Of a DNA stretch of 39,976 nucleotides, positions 1 through 8,800 are shown one piece after another. The stretch is taken from contig CAXBLA010000029.1 of assembly GCA_963976625.1 (NCBI GenBank), positions 1 to 39,976 on the forward strand, written 5' to 3'. The notes beneath the pieces are model-generated. The model worked only from the letters and a program-made list of their open reading frames with translations. It was not told where the DNA came from and did no database searches. The translations under genes were made by a program, and so were the position numbers. The stretch is from UBA1924 sp963976625. Its GTDB lineage: Bacteria > Planctomycetota > Phycisphaerae > Phycisphaerales > UBA1924. Position 1 is the stretch's first letter; every line of letters starts with the position of its first letter.

Positions 1-2
1 GA

Positions 3-1190
3 GAGATGGAACTGGCCAAGGAAGAGTCCGATGACCTCTACAGAGCGGCCATGGATATGGAGACGCTGCGTGAGGATCGCGCGGACATCCAGGCGTCGAT
101 CGCCGAAGTCAGTCGTCGGCTCGATCAGATCAACACCGAGTCGCTTGTTGAGGATATAGGCTCGATCTCGGGGAAGATCAGCATCGTCGCCAACCCTGTG
201 CGGGCTTCGCAGCCGACATCCGATCCCCGGATCAAGATGGCCGCCGCGGGCTTTGTTGGTGTCGGGGCGATCCCCGCGGTGGCGATTCTTGCATTCGGGT
301 TCTTTAGCCATCGTGTGCAGTATTCTGACGATGGGATTCTTGCTGGGGCAGATTCGGGCATCATCGGGATGCTCCCGGATCTTGGGAGCTCGCTCTCAGA
401 CAATGAGCTCGCGGCGGCGTCGGCCTTCGCCGTCCACCAGATCCGATCGCAGCTCCAGATCAAGAACGAGGAAGGTGACTCTCGTGTATACGGCGTGACC
501 AGCCCCGCCCCGCAGGATGGCAAGACCAGCTTGATCATCGCGCTCGGGCTGTCGTTCGCAGAGAGCGGCGACAAGACCCTGCTCGTCGATCTCGACTTCA
601 TCGGGCGCGGGCTGAGCCTGCACTTCGGCTACCCGGACTCGATGAGCCTGGCCGATGCCCTCGATTCTCCCGACCAGCTCGACGAGCTGGTCTGCGCCAC
701 CGAGTTCCCAGGGCTGAGCATCCTGCCCGCGGGGTATGGAGATGATGATCGGGTCAGCAAGCTCTCGCCGAGATCAATCACCGGGCTGCTCGCGCACATC
801 CGCGAAGAGTATGACACGGTGCTGATCGATACCGGACCAATTTTGGGCAGCGTTGAGGCGGCCTTCGTCACCCCGCAAGCCGACGGCGTGATCCTCGTCG
901 TTGGACGCGGGCAACATAAAGCGCTGGTGAAGAAGGCGATCGATCAGCTTGTCTCGATGGGCGGGAACATCGCTGCGACGATCTTTAACCGCGCGTTGAT
1001 CCAGGAACTGCGTCAATCATCGAGCAGCATGTCGGTGCACTTCTCGCGCCAGATGTCTCGCCAGCAGGACGCGATGTCCAAGAATGTGCCCCAGTGGGGC
1101 GGGCCGGTTGCCGGGGCGTTGTTCAAATCAAAGGAAAACAAGCAGCAGGCGACCGCGGATACGGCCCGAGAGAAGAGCGTGAAGCCATGA
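3..1190 (+). CDS. Wzz/BY-kinase-like polysaccharide chain-length regulator, C-terminal part (5' partial)
   Basis: The reading frame is open to the left edge, so the true start is outside the window; residue numbers here count from the ATG at base 6. A helical stretch (about 20-45) precedes a membrane segment (about 80-100), as in the second transmembrane helix of polysaccharide co-polymerases. A cytoplasmic P-loop ATPase follows. The Walker A-like loop is SPAPQDGKTS (166-175), the A' motif is LLVDLDF (192-198) and the Walker B motif is TVLIDTGPI (271-279). This is the layout of bacterial tyrosine kinases (Wzc/CpsD/EpsB class) that control polymer length. The Walker A and A' loops are divergent, and the C-terminus has no tyrosine cluster, so it may regulate without autophosphorylating. 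Its stop overlaps the start of the sugar transferase (ATGA), which implies translational coupling. Family call is firm; kinase activity is uncertain. Confidence 0.85.
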   Translation, partial: EMELAKEESDDLYRAAMDMETLREDRADIQASIAEVSRRLDQINTESLVEDIGSISGKISIVANPVRASQPTSDPRIKMAAAGFVGVGAIPAVAILAFGFFSHRVQYSDDGILAGADSGIIGMLPDLGSSLSDNELAAASAFAVHQIRSQLQIKNEEGDSRVYGVTSPAPQDGKTSLIIALGLSFAESGDKTLLVDLDFIGRGLSLHFGYPDSMSLADALDSPDQLDELVCATEFPGLSILPAGYGDDDRVSKLSPRSITGLLAHIREEYDTVLIDTGPILGSVEAAFVTPQADGVILVVGRGQHKALVKKAIDQLVSMGGNIAATIFNRALIQELRQSSSSMSVHFSRQMSRQQDAMSKNVPQWGGPVAGALFKSKENKQQATADTAREKSVKP

Positions 1191-2611
1191 TCTCGTCAAA
1201 GGTCGATGCTGATGTCCACACGATCTGGGGATTGACTCCGGAGCAGATCCATGCGCGATACTGGAAATCGCGCGGGATCCAGGTCGTCCCGACCGGATCG
1301 CCCGGCATCCAGATCGATCCTCACGCTGAGCTCTACCTGCTTGTAGACCAAGCACATCTGGTGATTATGCCATTGGCCGAGCTGATCGAGATCATGTCTT
1401 GGATGAATCCGGATCTGTTGATGATTCGGCTCGCCGAGCGGAGCGGGCTCGAGTATCGCGAGATCGTTGATGCTCGCCCGGACGGGCATTTTCTCCGATT
1501 CAGAAGAGAGTACGACGCGGATAAGGGCCAGCGCCAATCACGCGTCGGGCTCACCACCAATCCGGATCTGGCGCTCGACTGGGCGAGTGTCGATCCCAGC
1601 GAGTCGCCGTGGATCAAGCTGCGGACCATCGTGCCCCGTGACCTGATCGCCGGCACCCGCGCCAAGGGGCGGGTGTACTCGAGCCGGTCCGACCTGCAGT
1701 GCGCAGGCTTTGTGCGCGATCTAGCTCAGGCATGGAAGCACCCGCTCTCGACGATCTCGCGTGTCAAGCGCATCGGGCGTGAAAGCTGGGGCGATATCGA
1801 GGCGATGGAAACCGATCCTCAATCACTCTCGGGCCCGATCTGGATCGGAGCCGGGCGAGCGATCCCGAGCGGCAAGTCCGCGGTGGGGCCGGCCGTGCTC
1901 TGGGACGACCCGAGCATGCGTCCTGATACCGAAGAGGTCGATTGGAAAGACATCGAGGCCGTCCAGGACCGCCCGGAGCGTCGGATTGAGGAAGCCGCGA
2001 CCTATACATCGAGCTTCACCAAGCGGGCATTCGATATCGTCTTTGCGTTCATTGCGCTGGCGATCACGCTCCCTTTGTACCCGTTTATCATCATCGCGAT
2101 CTGGATCGAGGACCGCTCGCCGATCACTTTTACGCACGATCGCGAATCAACCAACGGCAAGGTCTTTGGCTGTCTCAAGTTTCGCACGATGTATCGCAAC
2201 GCCGAGGAGATGAAGGCGGAGCTGCAATCACAGAATATGGCCGACGGCCCGCAGTTTTTCATGGAGAAAGACCCGCGGATCACCAAGGTCGGGGGCGTGC
2301 TCCGCAAGCTTCAGCTCGATGAGCTCCCCCAGTTCTGGAATGTGCTCATGGGGCATATGTCCGTTGTGGGCCCGCGTCCGAGCCCGTTTTCTGAGAATCA
2401 GTACTGCCCCGGATGGCGAGAGGCTCGATTGAGCGTGCGTCCGGGCGTCACCGGGCTCTGGCAGATCCGCCGGACCCGCTCGGACGGTGCGGATTTTCAG
2501 GAATGGATCCGATATGACATTGAGTATGTCGAAAAGGCGACCATCTTCCTTGATGTCTATATTATCTGGAAGACCGTCGTCATGATTTTCTCCGCACTTA
2601 CACGCCGCTGA
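1187..2611 (+). CDS. Polyprenyl-phosphate sugar (glycosyl-1-phosphate) transferase
   Basis: This 474-residue protein should start glycan synthesis by moving a sugar-1-phosphate onto a membrane polyprenyl phosphate. The start is the ATG that overlaps the upstream stop; a longer in-frame ORF from 1094 would run deep into the previous gene. The C-terminal bacterial sugar transferase domain (about 275-474) is complete. It has the KRAFDIV entry, one membrane segment (about 281-305), FGCLKFRTMYRN, DPRITKVGGVLRKLQLDELP, the MSVVGPRP signature and RPGVTGLWQIRR. The roughly 270-residue N-terminal part lacks the usual four transmembrane helices. Instead it holds soluble sequence with an IWIGAGRAIPSG...GPAVLWDD stretch that resembles a hexapeptide (left-handed beta-helix) turn. 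It is probably the initiating transferase for the glycosyltransferases downstream. The sugar used cannot be read from the sequence. Confidence 0.93.
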   Translation: MISSKVDADVHTIWGLTPEQIHARYWKSRGIQVVPTGSPGIQIDPHAELYLLVDQAHLVIMPLAELIEIMSWMNPDLLMIRLAERSGLEYREIVDARPDGHFLRFRREYDADKGQRQSRVGLTTNPDLALDWASVDPSESPWIKLRTIVPRDLIAGTRAKGRVYSSRSDLQCAGFVRDLAQAWKHPLSTISRVKRIGRESWGDIEAMETDPQSLSGPIWIGAGRAIPSGKSAVGPAVLWDDPSMRPDTEEVDWKDIEAVQDRPERRIEEAATYTSSFTKRAFDIVFAFIALAITLPLYPFIIIAIWIEDRSPITFTHDRESTNGKVFGCLKFRTMYRNAEEMKAELQSQNMADGPQFFMEKDPRITKVGGVLRKLQLDELPQFWNVLMGHMSVVGPRPSPFSENQYCPGWREARLSVRPGVTGLWQIRRTRSDGADFQEWIRYDIEYVEKATIFLDVYIIWKTVVMIFSALTRR

Positions 2612-2632
2612 GTCCACTCCCGAAAGGCCGAC

Positions 2633-5600
2633 ATGGCACTCAAACCACGCACATTCCGTCGAATGATTCTTCTTGGATCGTTCGTGAGCATCATCCTGAT
2701 CCTGGCCTTCGGCTACTTCGTGGTCCGCCCGTGGCAGTCAAACCGGAAGATCGATTCCATGCTCAGCAAGGGGATCGCCGCGCTCGAGGAAGAAGATCAT
2801 ATCGGTGTGGTCGACAACCTCGGACGCTACCTGCGATCTGGGAATCCGGACCCAAAGTATTACCTGCCCTACGCCCGCTCGCATCTCCACTACCAGGCGA
2901 GCGACGGCGGGCATCTCCGCGTATCGATCGCGGGCTACCGCTCCTATCTCAAGGTCTTCCCCGAAGATCTCGAAGCATCCAAGGAGCTCTTGCCCCTGTT
3001 CAACACCGCGGGGATGTACATCGAGGCGGTCGCCCTGGGCGAACGCATCCGGACCAAGCTCAATGACTCATCGCTCGAAGTGCTCCGTGAAGAAATCTCC
3101 GCGCGTCGGGCCCTCGATGAACAGGACCCGGTGCTCGGGGAGCTCTTCCCGGCTTTGGTCGCCTTCGATGACGCGAGCTTCGGAGACCTTTTTAACTACA
3201 CCCAGTGGCAGTTGAGCAACGAGCAGGGCCAGCAGGCCCTGGAGTTCCTGCGCACCCGGATCAGCGCTGGTGACGACGCTGTGTCAACCCGGCTTGTATA
3301 TTTTTGGTTCGATGATTCCCGCCAAGGCGCCAGCGACGCCGAAGCGGCGCTCGAGCTTGCCTCGATCATCGGGCTCGATCCAGACACCGCCGAGTGGTCC
3401 GCCGAGCCTGATTTTCTTGCGCCCGATACGGTGCGATTCATCGATCTGGTCTTCAATCGGACACGCAGGGCGGATCTCTCGCTGGCGGTCCGTTTGGCGT
3501 CGGCGCGGCTCAACAAGGACCCGATCTCGATGACCTGGGCTGCCCGTCGGCTCTATTGGAAGGGCGACTACGAGCAGCTCGCCGATCTGGGCACGAGCGA
3601 TGATGAGGGCTTCGAGGTTGGCGATGTGGTTGGGTACCAGCTGATGGCCCAACGCGAGCAAGGCAACAAGGAAGCAGCGGCACGGTTGCTCGCACATCTC
3701 GCAGACATCAAGCTTGATTTCCGGGCCTCGGCATGGATACAAGTCGCCGGTGCACTCGACTTGATTGACGAGGACAAGGTGGTCGAGGCACGGGCAGAGC
3801 TTAAAGAAGCCGTCAAGACCTACTCGGTCGATCCGACCTTTCATCTCTATATGGGGAAGGTGCACGCTCGCCAGGGGCGCTTGAACCTCGCCGTCGAGGA
3901 GTGGCTCAATGCCAGTGCGCTGGCGAATGGTTCGTTGGAGGACCGCGACAACCCATTGCGCAGCGTCAACTGGATCGAGCCATACACGGAGATCGTCAAC
4001 GCCTATATCGAATCAGGACGCCTGCTTGAGGGGGTCAAGTATGTCGATGGGCTCGTCGCGATCAATCCCCGGAGCTCCATTGCCACGGCGCTCTGGCTGC
4101 GTTCGTACGCCTCGCTGGCTCGGAGCAACGCGATCGAGCGTGCCAAGATTCAGCAGGTGCTCACGATCTACCAGCAGATCTTCGGGGAGATGCCCAGCGA
4201 GACCCAGGCCCTTTTCGCGGCTCAGGTCGCGACGCTCTTTATGGCCATCGATCAGCCCGAGGATGCCAAGCGCACACTCGCCCAGGGCATGGCGATGAAT
4301 CCGGAGCCGCAGATTATGCGTGAGATGCTCGAGGTCGATCAGCGCTACGCCCTCGGGGTTGCACAGGGGGCGGGTATCGACGCACGCTCGATGGCACTCT
4401 CCACACCCGAAGGCACGATGCAGTACGCGCTCAACGAATATGCCGGCACAGATGATGTCGAGCTGGGGCTCGCGATCATCGAAGAGGGCAATCAGCGGGC
4501 GGGCGATAGTGATCCTTATCTTTGGGGGCTCGCCCATGCCCGGTTCCTTGACATTGTCGAGGATGAGCGTGCGCGGGGCGCCTTCGAGGCCCTCCGAGCA
4601 CAGCACCCAGAGAATATCGAGCTGCTCTACACCATTGCTGAGTCCAACGCGCTGCGTAAGGATCCAGAGGCGGTCGATGCGGTGATCGACGAGATCGTGG
4701 CCAAGACGATGACCGCCGAGCAAACGCTCCCGTCCCGTTTGCGTTTGGCGCAGGCCGAGTCGCTCGTCAACGCCGAGAAGCCAACGAAGGCCATGAGGCA
4801 GCGAGCGATCGATATCGTGCGTGGCGTCGCCGCCAGCGAGGTCAAGAATGTGCAGGCCCGCGTGCTCAATGCGCAGATCCTTGAGATGCGACCGGACCCG
4901 GGGCTTAGCGAGAGCGACAGGTTCGCCCCAGATATCCCGGGCGCGATCAAAGAATACATCGACTTATCACGATTGATCACGGGCTCTGGCGGGCAGCAGT
5001 ACATGCTCAAGGCCATCGATCTGAGCTACTCGATCAACGAGGATGACCAGGCCCAGCGATACCTGGTCGAGTTTGCTGACCGATACGCCTACGACCACAG
5101 CGCGATGTTCGCGATCGCTCGTCGATTCGAGAGTATCAATGACTTTGATACCGCGGGATCGATCTACACCAGCATCTACCAAGGAGCCGATACGCAAACA
5201 CAAGCCATCAACGCGGGGCTCGCGCTGGTCAATGTGTACATCACCCAGCGTGACGGGCGTCAGATCGAATCACTGCTTGCGGATCTCCGCGATCAAGACT
5301 CAATGAACGCCAACCAACTCGTGGCGCTCGCGTCGCTGCACACCAAGTCCGGGCTCAAGGACATCGGTGATCAGCTCGCCGGCAGCGGCGCCGACTACGG
5401 GCTCGACGAGGCCGAATCCAAGTTGGTCTACGCACAGTACGCGGCGCTCTATGTTTCACCCGAGGCCTTCGAGGCCGCGATCGCCCAGGCGCTCGAGCTT
5501 GATCCAAAGAACGAGGACGCGTGGGTCTTGCTGCTCCGCAGGCTTGTCTTCGAGAAACGATTTGAAGAGGCCCAAGATTTCGCGGCCAGAGCCCACGAGC

Positions 5601-7126
5601 AGCTCCCAGAGAGTGACGCGATTGATTCGCTCGTGCAGCTCGCGCAGGGCGAGATCGAATCCGCATCGGATCTGCTCGAGCGCGGTGTGATCGATACGAG
5701 CGACGAACTGATGGTCCGTGCGGTCCAGATCGTTGACGACTACAACAAGGCCAAAGCCGCCCAGACCCCGCCTGCACAGCTTGTCGATATGCTCGTGTCG
5801 ATGCTCGATGAGTTCATGGGCTATGACCCTGTCCAGAAGTACGCGATCAGCGAGCTCTCGATCATGCCGATCCCGGCGGCGATGCTTGCCGAGCAGGCGG
5901 CGCGGGTCGTCCGCTATATGCCTGGGGACCCCTCGGTGATGCGTGTCGCGATCAATGCGAATGTGCAATCCAACAACCCGATCGAAGCGATCCGGCTCGC
6001 CAAGGTCTGGCGTGCCAATATCAACGGCTCGCCCATCGAGCCCGACTACATGCACGCCCAGGCACTGGTCCAGCTCAAGAAGTACGACGAAGCCATCGAT
6101 ACACTCAGCCCGTATCTCCGAGGCTCGATCGAGAAGCCGGACCTGTTGATCAGCCGCCAGGTCATCTTCCAGTATGCCCAGGCCGAGCTCCTTGATGGGC
6201 GCGACCCTGCACCGGTCGCCGCGCGGATCGAGCCCCTGCTCGCCGGCGACACGGATATGCAGCTTCAGGTCTGGCTGAATCTCGCCGCGAGCACGGTTCA
6301 ATCGTACGATGAAGCCGCCCGATGGATTGATCTTGTGACGCCGATGATCGACGCAGAGCAGGGGCCCACCCTCGCCAACGCGTGGGTCTCGTTGATGGAA
6401 CGCCTGGGCGAGTGGAATACAAGCTCGGCCCAGACAGCGATCGATCTGCTCAACACCGCGACTACTCAGGAGCCGGAGAATGTTTTCTATCTCGGGCTGC
6501 TCGCCCGAGCCAATGTCGTGATGGCGCGGAGCCTTGAACAGGACCCCGCACAGGCTTCGGCTGCGTACCTACGGGCGATGGCCAACGCGGATGCGTCCGC
6601 CAAAGTTGAGCCGGCGAACCTCTCGCATCTGGCGATGGGGGCCCGCTACGCAACCCTCGCCAGCGCGTACGATCAGGCCGAGATCCGGTATCGAACGCTG
6701 CTCGAAAGCGAGACCCAGCCCACGCCGTTCTTCGCATCCATCCGGAATAACCTGGCGATGGTCATCGAGGGCCAGGATTCGAGCGAGCAGCAGCTCAACG
6801 AGGCCTTGGCGTTTGTGACCCAAGCGACCGAGATAGTTGAGGTGCCCCAGTTCTGGGGCACGCGCGGATGGATTGAGCTGGCGTTGGACAATGCCCAAGC
6901 CGCCGAAACATCGTTCTTGAAGGTATTGAGTCTCGATGCTTCGAGCGCTGAGGGCCAGGTCGGGCTCGCGATCGCACTGTCGAAGCTCGGCGAGGACCGG
7001 GCTGAGGAGTCTCAGGCATCGTTCGCCCGTGTGCTCACGCTCTACCAAGCCGGCGCCCTCAGCGACGAGCTCGTCGATCGGCTCAAAGCCCAGGGCAATC
7101 CGGACTGGGCGGCCCAGCTCAACTGA
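2633..7126 (+). CDS. Giant membrane-anchored TPR-repeat protein of the polysaccharide locus
   Basis: The protein has 1497 residues. An AAAGG ribosome site lies 5 bases before the ATG, and the gene follows the sugar transferase after 21 bases, so it is in the same operon. A basic N-terminus is followed by one membrane segment (about 11-33), giving a signal-anchor with the bulk probably outside the membrane. The rest is helical repeats of tetratricopeptide character, for example around 403-428 (HLYMGKVHARQGRLNLAVEE) and 1412-1465. No beta-barrel or catalytic domain is apparent at the C-terminus, unlike BcsC or PelB. TPR scaffolds of this kind (AlgK, PelB, PrsT of PEP-CTERM loci) help assemble polymer export complexes, and that role is inferred here from context. 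The specific function is not recognised. Confidence 0.85.
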   Translation: MALKPRTFRRMILLGSFVSIILILAFGYFVVRPWQSNRKIDSMLSKGIAALEEEDHIGVVDNLGRYLRSGNPDPKYYLPYARSHLHYQASDGGHLRVSIAGYRSYLKVFPEDLEASKELLPLFNTAGMYIEAVALGERIRTKLNDSSLEVLREEISARRALDEQDPVLGELFPALVAFDDASFGDLFNYTQWQLSNEQGQQALEFLRTRISAGDDAVSTRLVYFWFDDSRQGASDAEAALELASIIGLDPDTAEWSAEPDFLAPDTVRFIDLVFNRTRRADLSLAVRLASARLNKDPISMTWAARRLYWKGDYEQLADLGTSDDEGFEVGDVVGYQLMAQREQGNKEAAARLLAHLADIKLDFRASAWIQVAGALDLIDEDKVVEARAELKEAVKTYSVDPTFHLYMGKVHARQGRLNLAVEEWLNASALANGSLEDRDNPLRSVNWIEPYTEIVNAYIESGRLLEGVKYVDGLVAINPRSSIATALWLRSYASLARSNAIERAKIQQVLTIYQQIFGEMPSETQALFAAQVATLFMAIDQPEDAKRTLAQGMAMNPEPQIMREMLEVDQRYALGVAQGAGIDARSMALSTPEGTMQYALNEYAGTDDVELGLAIIEEGNQRAGDSDPYLWGLAHARFLDIVEDERARGAFEALRAQHPENIELLYTIAESNALRKDPEAVDAVIDEIVAKTMTAEQTLPSRLRLAQAESLVNAEKPTKAMRQRAIDIVRGVAASEVKNVQARVLNAQILEMRPDPGLSESDRFAPDIPGAIKEYIDLSRLITGSGGQQYMLKAIDLSYSINEDDQAQRYLVEFADRYAYDHSAMFAIARRFESINDFDTAGSIYTSIYQGADTQTQAINAGLALVNVYITQRDGRQIESLLADLRDQDSMNANQLVALASLHTKSGLKDIGDQLAGSGADYGLDEAESKLVYAQYAALYVSPEAFEAAIAQALELDPKNEDAWVLLLRRLVFEKRFEEAQDFAARAHEQLPESDAIDSLVQLAQGEIESASDLLERGVIDTSDELMVRAVQIVDDYNKAKAAQTPPAQLVDMLVSMLDEFMGYDPVQKYAISELSIMPIPAAMLAEQAARVVRYMPGDPSVMRVAINANVQSNNPIEAIRLAKVWRANINGSPIEPDYMHAQALVQLKKYDEAIDTLSPYLRGSIEKPDLLISRQVIFQYAQAELLDGRDPAPVAARIEPLLAGDTDMQLQVWLNLAASTVQSYDEAARWIDLVTPMIDAEQGPTLANAWVSLMERLGEWNTSSAQTAIDLLNTATTQEPENVFYLGLLARANVVMARSLEQDPAQASAAYLRAMANADASAKVEPANLSHLAMGARYATLASAYDQAEIRYRTLLESETQPTPFFASIRNNLAMVIEGQDSSEQQLNEALAFVTQATEIVEVPQFWGTRGWIELALDNAQAAETSFLKVLSLDASSAEGQVGLAIALSKLGEDRAEESQASFARVLTLYQAGALSDELVDRLKAQGNPDWAAQLN

Positions 7127-7140
7127 ACCTGAAACAAATC

Positions 7141-8001
7141 TTAATCAGTGAACGAATCAAGTACTCGCCCGAGTGCTTTTTTCCAATGGTCAGGCTCCCC
7201 GATCAGGGCCGACGAAGCGGAGATATCGAGCGTCGAGTACGCAGGGCGAGCCGCCGGTCTCGGGTACTGATCCGACGAGCACGGCTTGACCGTGCAATCG
7301 AGCCCGTCGTGTTCGACAATGGCCGACGCAAAGTCGAACCATGTGCACTCGCCGCCGTCAGTCATGTGCCAGACGCCGCGTGCGCCGTGGAGGTAGAGAC
7401 TGAGCGAGGACTTGGCGAGCACCTGGGCGCTCGTCGGTCGCCCGCGCTGATCGTTGACCACACTGAGCTCGTCACGATTCTGGGCGAGCCCATGGATCGT
7501 GCGCACAAAGTTGGATCCCCACGGGGCGTACACCCAGCTCGTGCGGATCAGGATATGCTCACCATCGGAAGCAGCCAGCAACGATTCGCCCGCGGCTTTG
7601 GATCTGCCGTAGGCATTGATCGGATCGATCGGCGTATCAACCGGGTACGGCGAGTCCGCATCTCCGGAAAACACATAATCCGTCGAATAGGTCATCAGCG
7701 TCGCGCCGATGGCCTTGCACCGCTGGGCGATCTCATCGACCGCGTGGGCGTTGGCCCGCGTCGCACCCGCTTCGTCGGCTTCCGCCCCATCGACATCCGT
7801 CCATGCCGCGGCGTTGACGACCAGGTCATACTGATCGGAAATGTGCGCTTGGATGGTGTCAGGTTTCATCAGATCGAACTCTGGGCGCGACACGCCGACG
7901 CACGGAATGCTCTTTGTTTCGAGCAGTTCCATCCACGATCGCCCGACCATGCCCGTGCATCCCAGCACCAGCACCCGCTTGGGTGTGCTTCGCTGGTTCA
8001 T
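7141..8001 (-). CDS. rfbD: dTDP-4-dehydrorhamnose reductase (RfbD/RmlD)
   Basis: This 286-residue short-chain dehydrogenase/reductase matches the family in length and order of motifs. It has the dinucleotide-binding loop GCTGMVG (14-20), NAAAWTDVDGAE, the catalytic serine region YSTDYVFSG (105-113), the YGRSK catalytic Tyr131/Lys135 pair, RTSWVYAPWGSNFV and NDQRGRPTSA. It would carry out the last NADPH-dependent step that makes dTDP-L-rhamnose. It runs against the surrounding genes and ends 14 bases from the end of the TPR gene. It starts inside the stop of the epimerase-like gene (4-base ATGA overlap), so the two are co-translated. RfbA and RfbB are not in the window and must come from elsewhere. 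A related deoxy-sugar reductase is the main alternative. Confidence 0.92.
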   Translation of the reverse strand: MNQRSTPKRVLVLGCTGMVGRSWMELLETKSIPCVGVSRPEFDLMKPDTIQAHISDQYDLVVNAAAWTDVDGAEADEAGATRANAHAVDEIAQRCKAIGATLMTYSTDYVFSGDADSPYPVDTPIDPINAYGRSKAAGESLLAASDGEHILIRTSWVYAPWGSNFVRTIHGLAQNRDELSVVNDQRGRPTSAQVLAKSSLSLYLHGARGVWHMTDGGECTWFDFASAIVEHDGLDCTVKPCSSDQYPRPAARPAYSTLDISASSALIGEPDHWKKALGRVLDSFTD

Positions 8002-8492
8002 TTGTGCTCAACCGCCCACGGGAACCCGGGGAACGCATCGTGCTCGGCCCGTTCTTCGTCGGGCTGCTGCGGGTTGTAGCTATGAGTCACATAGTACAGC
8101 AGCCCGGCCTGCGTCGGCCCGACCGTCGCGGCCCCGTGCCAGAGCGATGGGGGGATGATCACCGTGCCCGGACGCTTCTCGCCGATCACGATCGACCAGC
8201 CCTGATCGTTCTCCTGGTCATAGATCCCGACCTTGAGATGCCCGATCAGCCCCATCCAAAAATCAGTCTGCAGCGTATGGCGATGCCACGCCTTGATCAC
8301 GCCCGGATACTGCACCGAAAAGTTCACCTGCCCCTGCGGCCCCATGATCCCCTGGAGCTGGTTCATCAGCGACCAACCGCGATCGTCCGTGAAATGACTC
8401 GTCGGCACAAAGATCGGGGTCCGCTGCGATTTGGCGGTCTCGAACGCTTCGTCGAGCGGGATGCTGAGCACTTGGGGGGCAAGGATTTTCAT
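7998..8492 (-). CDS. dTDP-4-dehydrorhamnose 3,5-epimerase-like cupin (RmlC family, divergent)
   Basis: The 164-residue protein is somewhat shorter than typical RmlC. Family landmarks are visible: TDDRGW (35-40), QVNFSVQYPGVIKAWHRH (55-72) with the candidate active-site His70, WMGLIGHLKVGIYD (79-92), IIPPSLWHGAATVG (112-125), Tyr133/134 and a C-terminal DAFPGFPWAVE. In classical RmlC the His region reads RGLHYQ, so the substitution KAWHRH marks a divergent subgroup that may act on a different nucleotide sugar or only bind it. It is the first gene of a two-gene minus-strand operon with the reductase. A GAGG ribosome site lies upstream of the start. Family membership is good; exact substrate is open. 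Confidence 0.83.
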   Translation of the reverse strand: MKILAPQVLSIPLDEAFETAKSQRTPIFVPTSHFTDDRGWSLMNQLQGIMGPQGQVNFSVQYPGVIKAWHRHTLQTDFWMGLIGHLKVGIYDQENDQGWSIVIGEKRPGTVIIPPSLWHGAATVGPTQAGLLYYVTHSYNPQQPDEERAEHDAFPGFPWAVEHK

Positions 8493-8800
8493 ACGATGGC
8501 CTCAATGATTGAATCTCTGATGATCTGAATCGATACAGACCCAATGGTAGGGCCACACTCAGTATCGGCCAGCCGGCCCCGATGTGTTCGAGAACTTCGA
8601 CGGATGCGGATCGGTTCCCTGATCAGGCCAAGATTTCGCAAGGATTGGCTCGCTGATTGTCCGCACAGAGACCGATATCCATATGGACGATACGATTGAC
8701 GGCGATGCCCTCATCGCGGTTTGACCAACACCCCCGATCGGGTCGATACAGAGCCAAGAAGCCGCCAAAACCGCTCTTTTTTACGATACAGCCTTTGCCC
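8493..8800. other. 308-base divergent intergenic region
   Basis: This gap separates the minus-strand epimerase/reductase pair from the plus-strand glycosyltransferase run, so it must carry promoters for both directions. One plausible plus-strand promoter is listed separately (8721-8750). Short palindromes CCTGATCAGG and CCATATGG are present but are too common to call as operators. A longer in-frame extension of the glycosyltransferase into this gap (from 8657) gives residues unlike the family, so it is treated as non-coding. Confidence 0.6.
8721..8750 (+). promoter_or_regulatory. Possible sigma70-type promoter for the glycosyltransferase operon
   Basis: TTGACC (8721-8726) and GATACA (8745-8750) are separated by 18 bases. 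The -35 box matches the consensus in five of six positions and the -10 box is weaker. Transcription would begin about 45 bases before the ATG at 8801. The spacer contains CCCGATCGGG, a perfect palindrome that could be an operator. No experimental support. Confidence 0.4.

Noticed and set aside
1094..1186. Upstream extension of the sugar transferase
   Set aside because: It lies inside the preceding coding region in another frame and has no family likeness.
7127..7140. Terminator between the convergent TPR and rfbD genes
   Set aside because: Only 14 bases separate the two stop codons and no inverted repeat is present.
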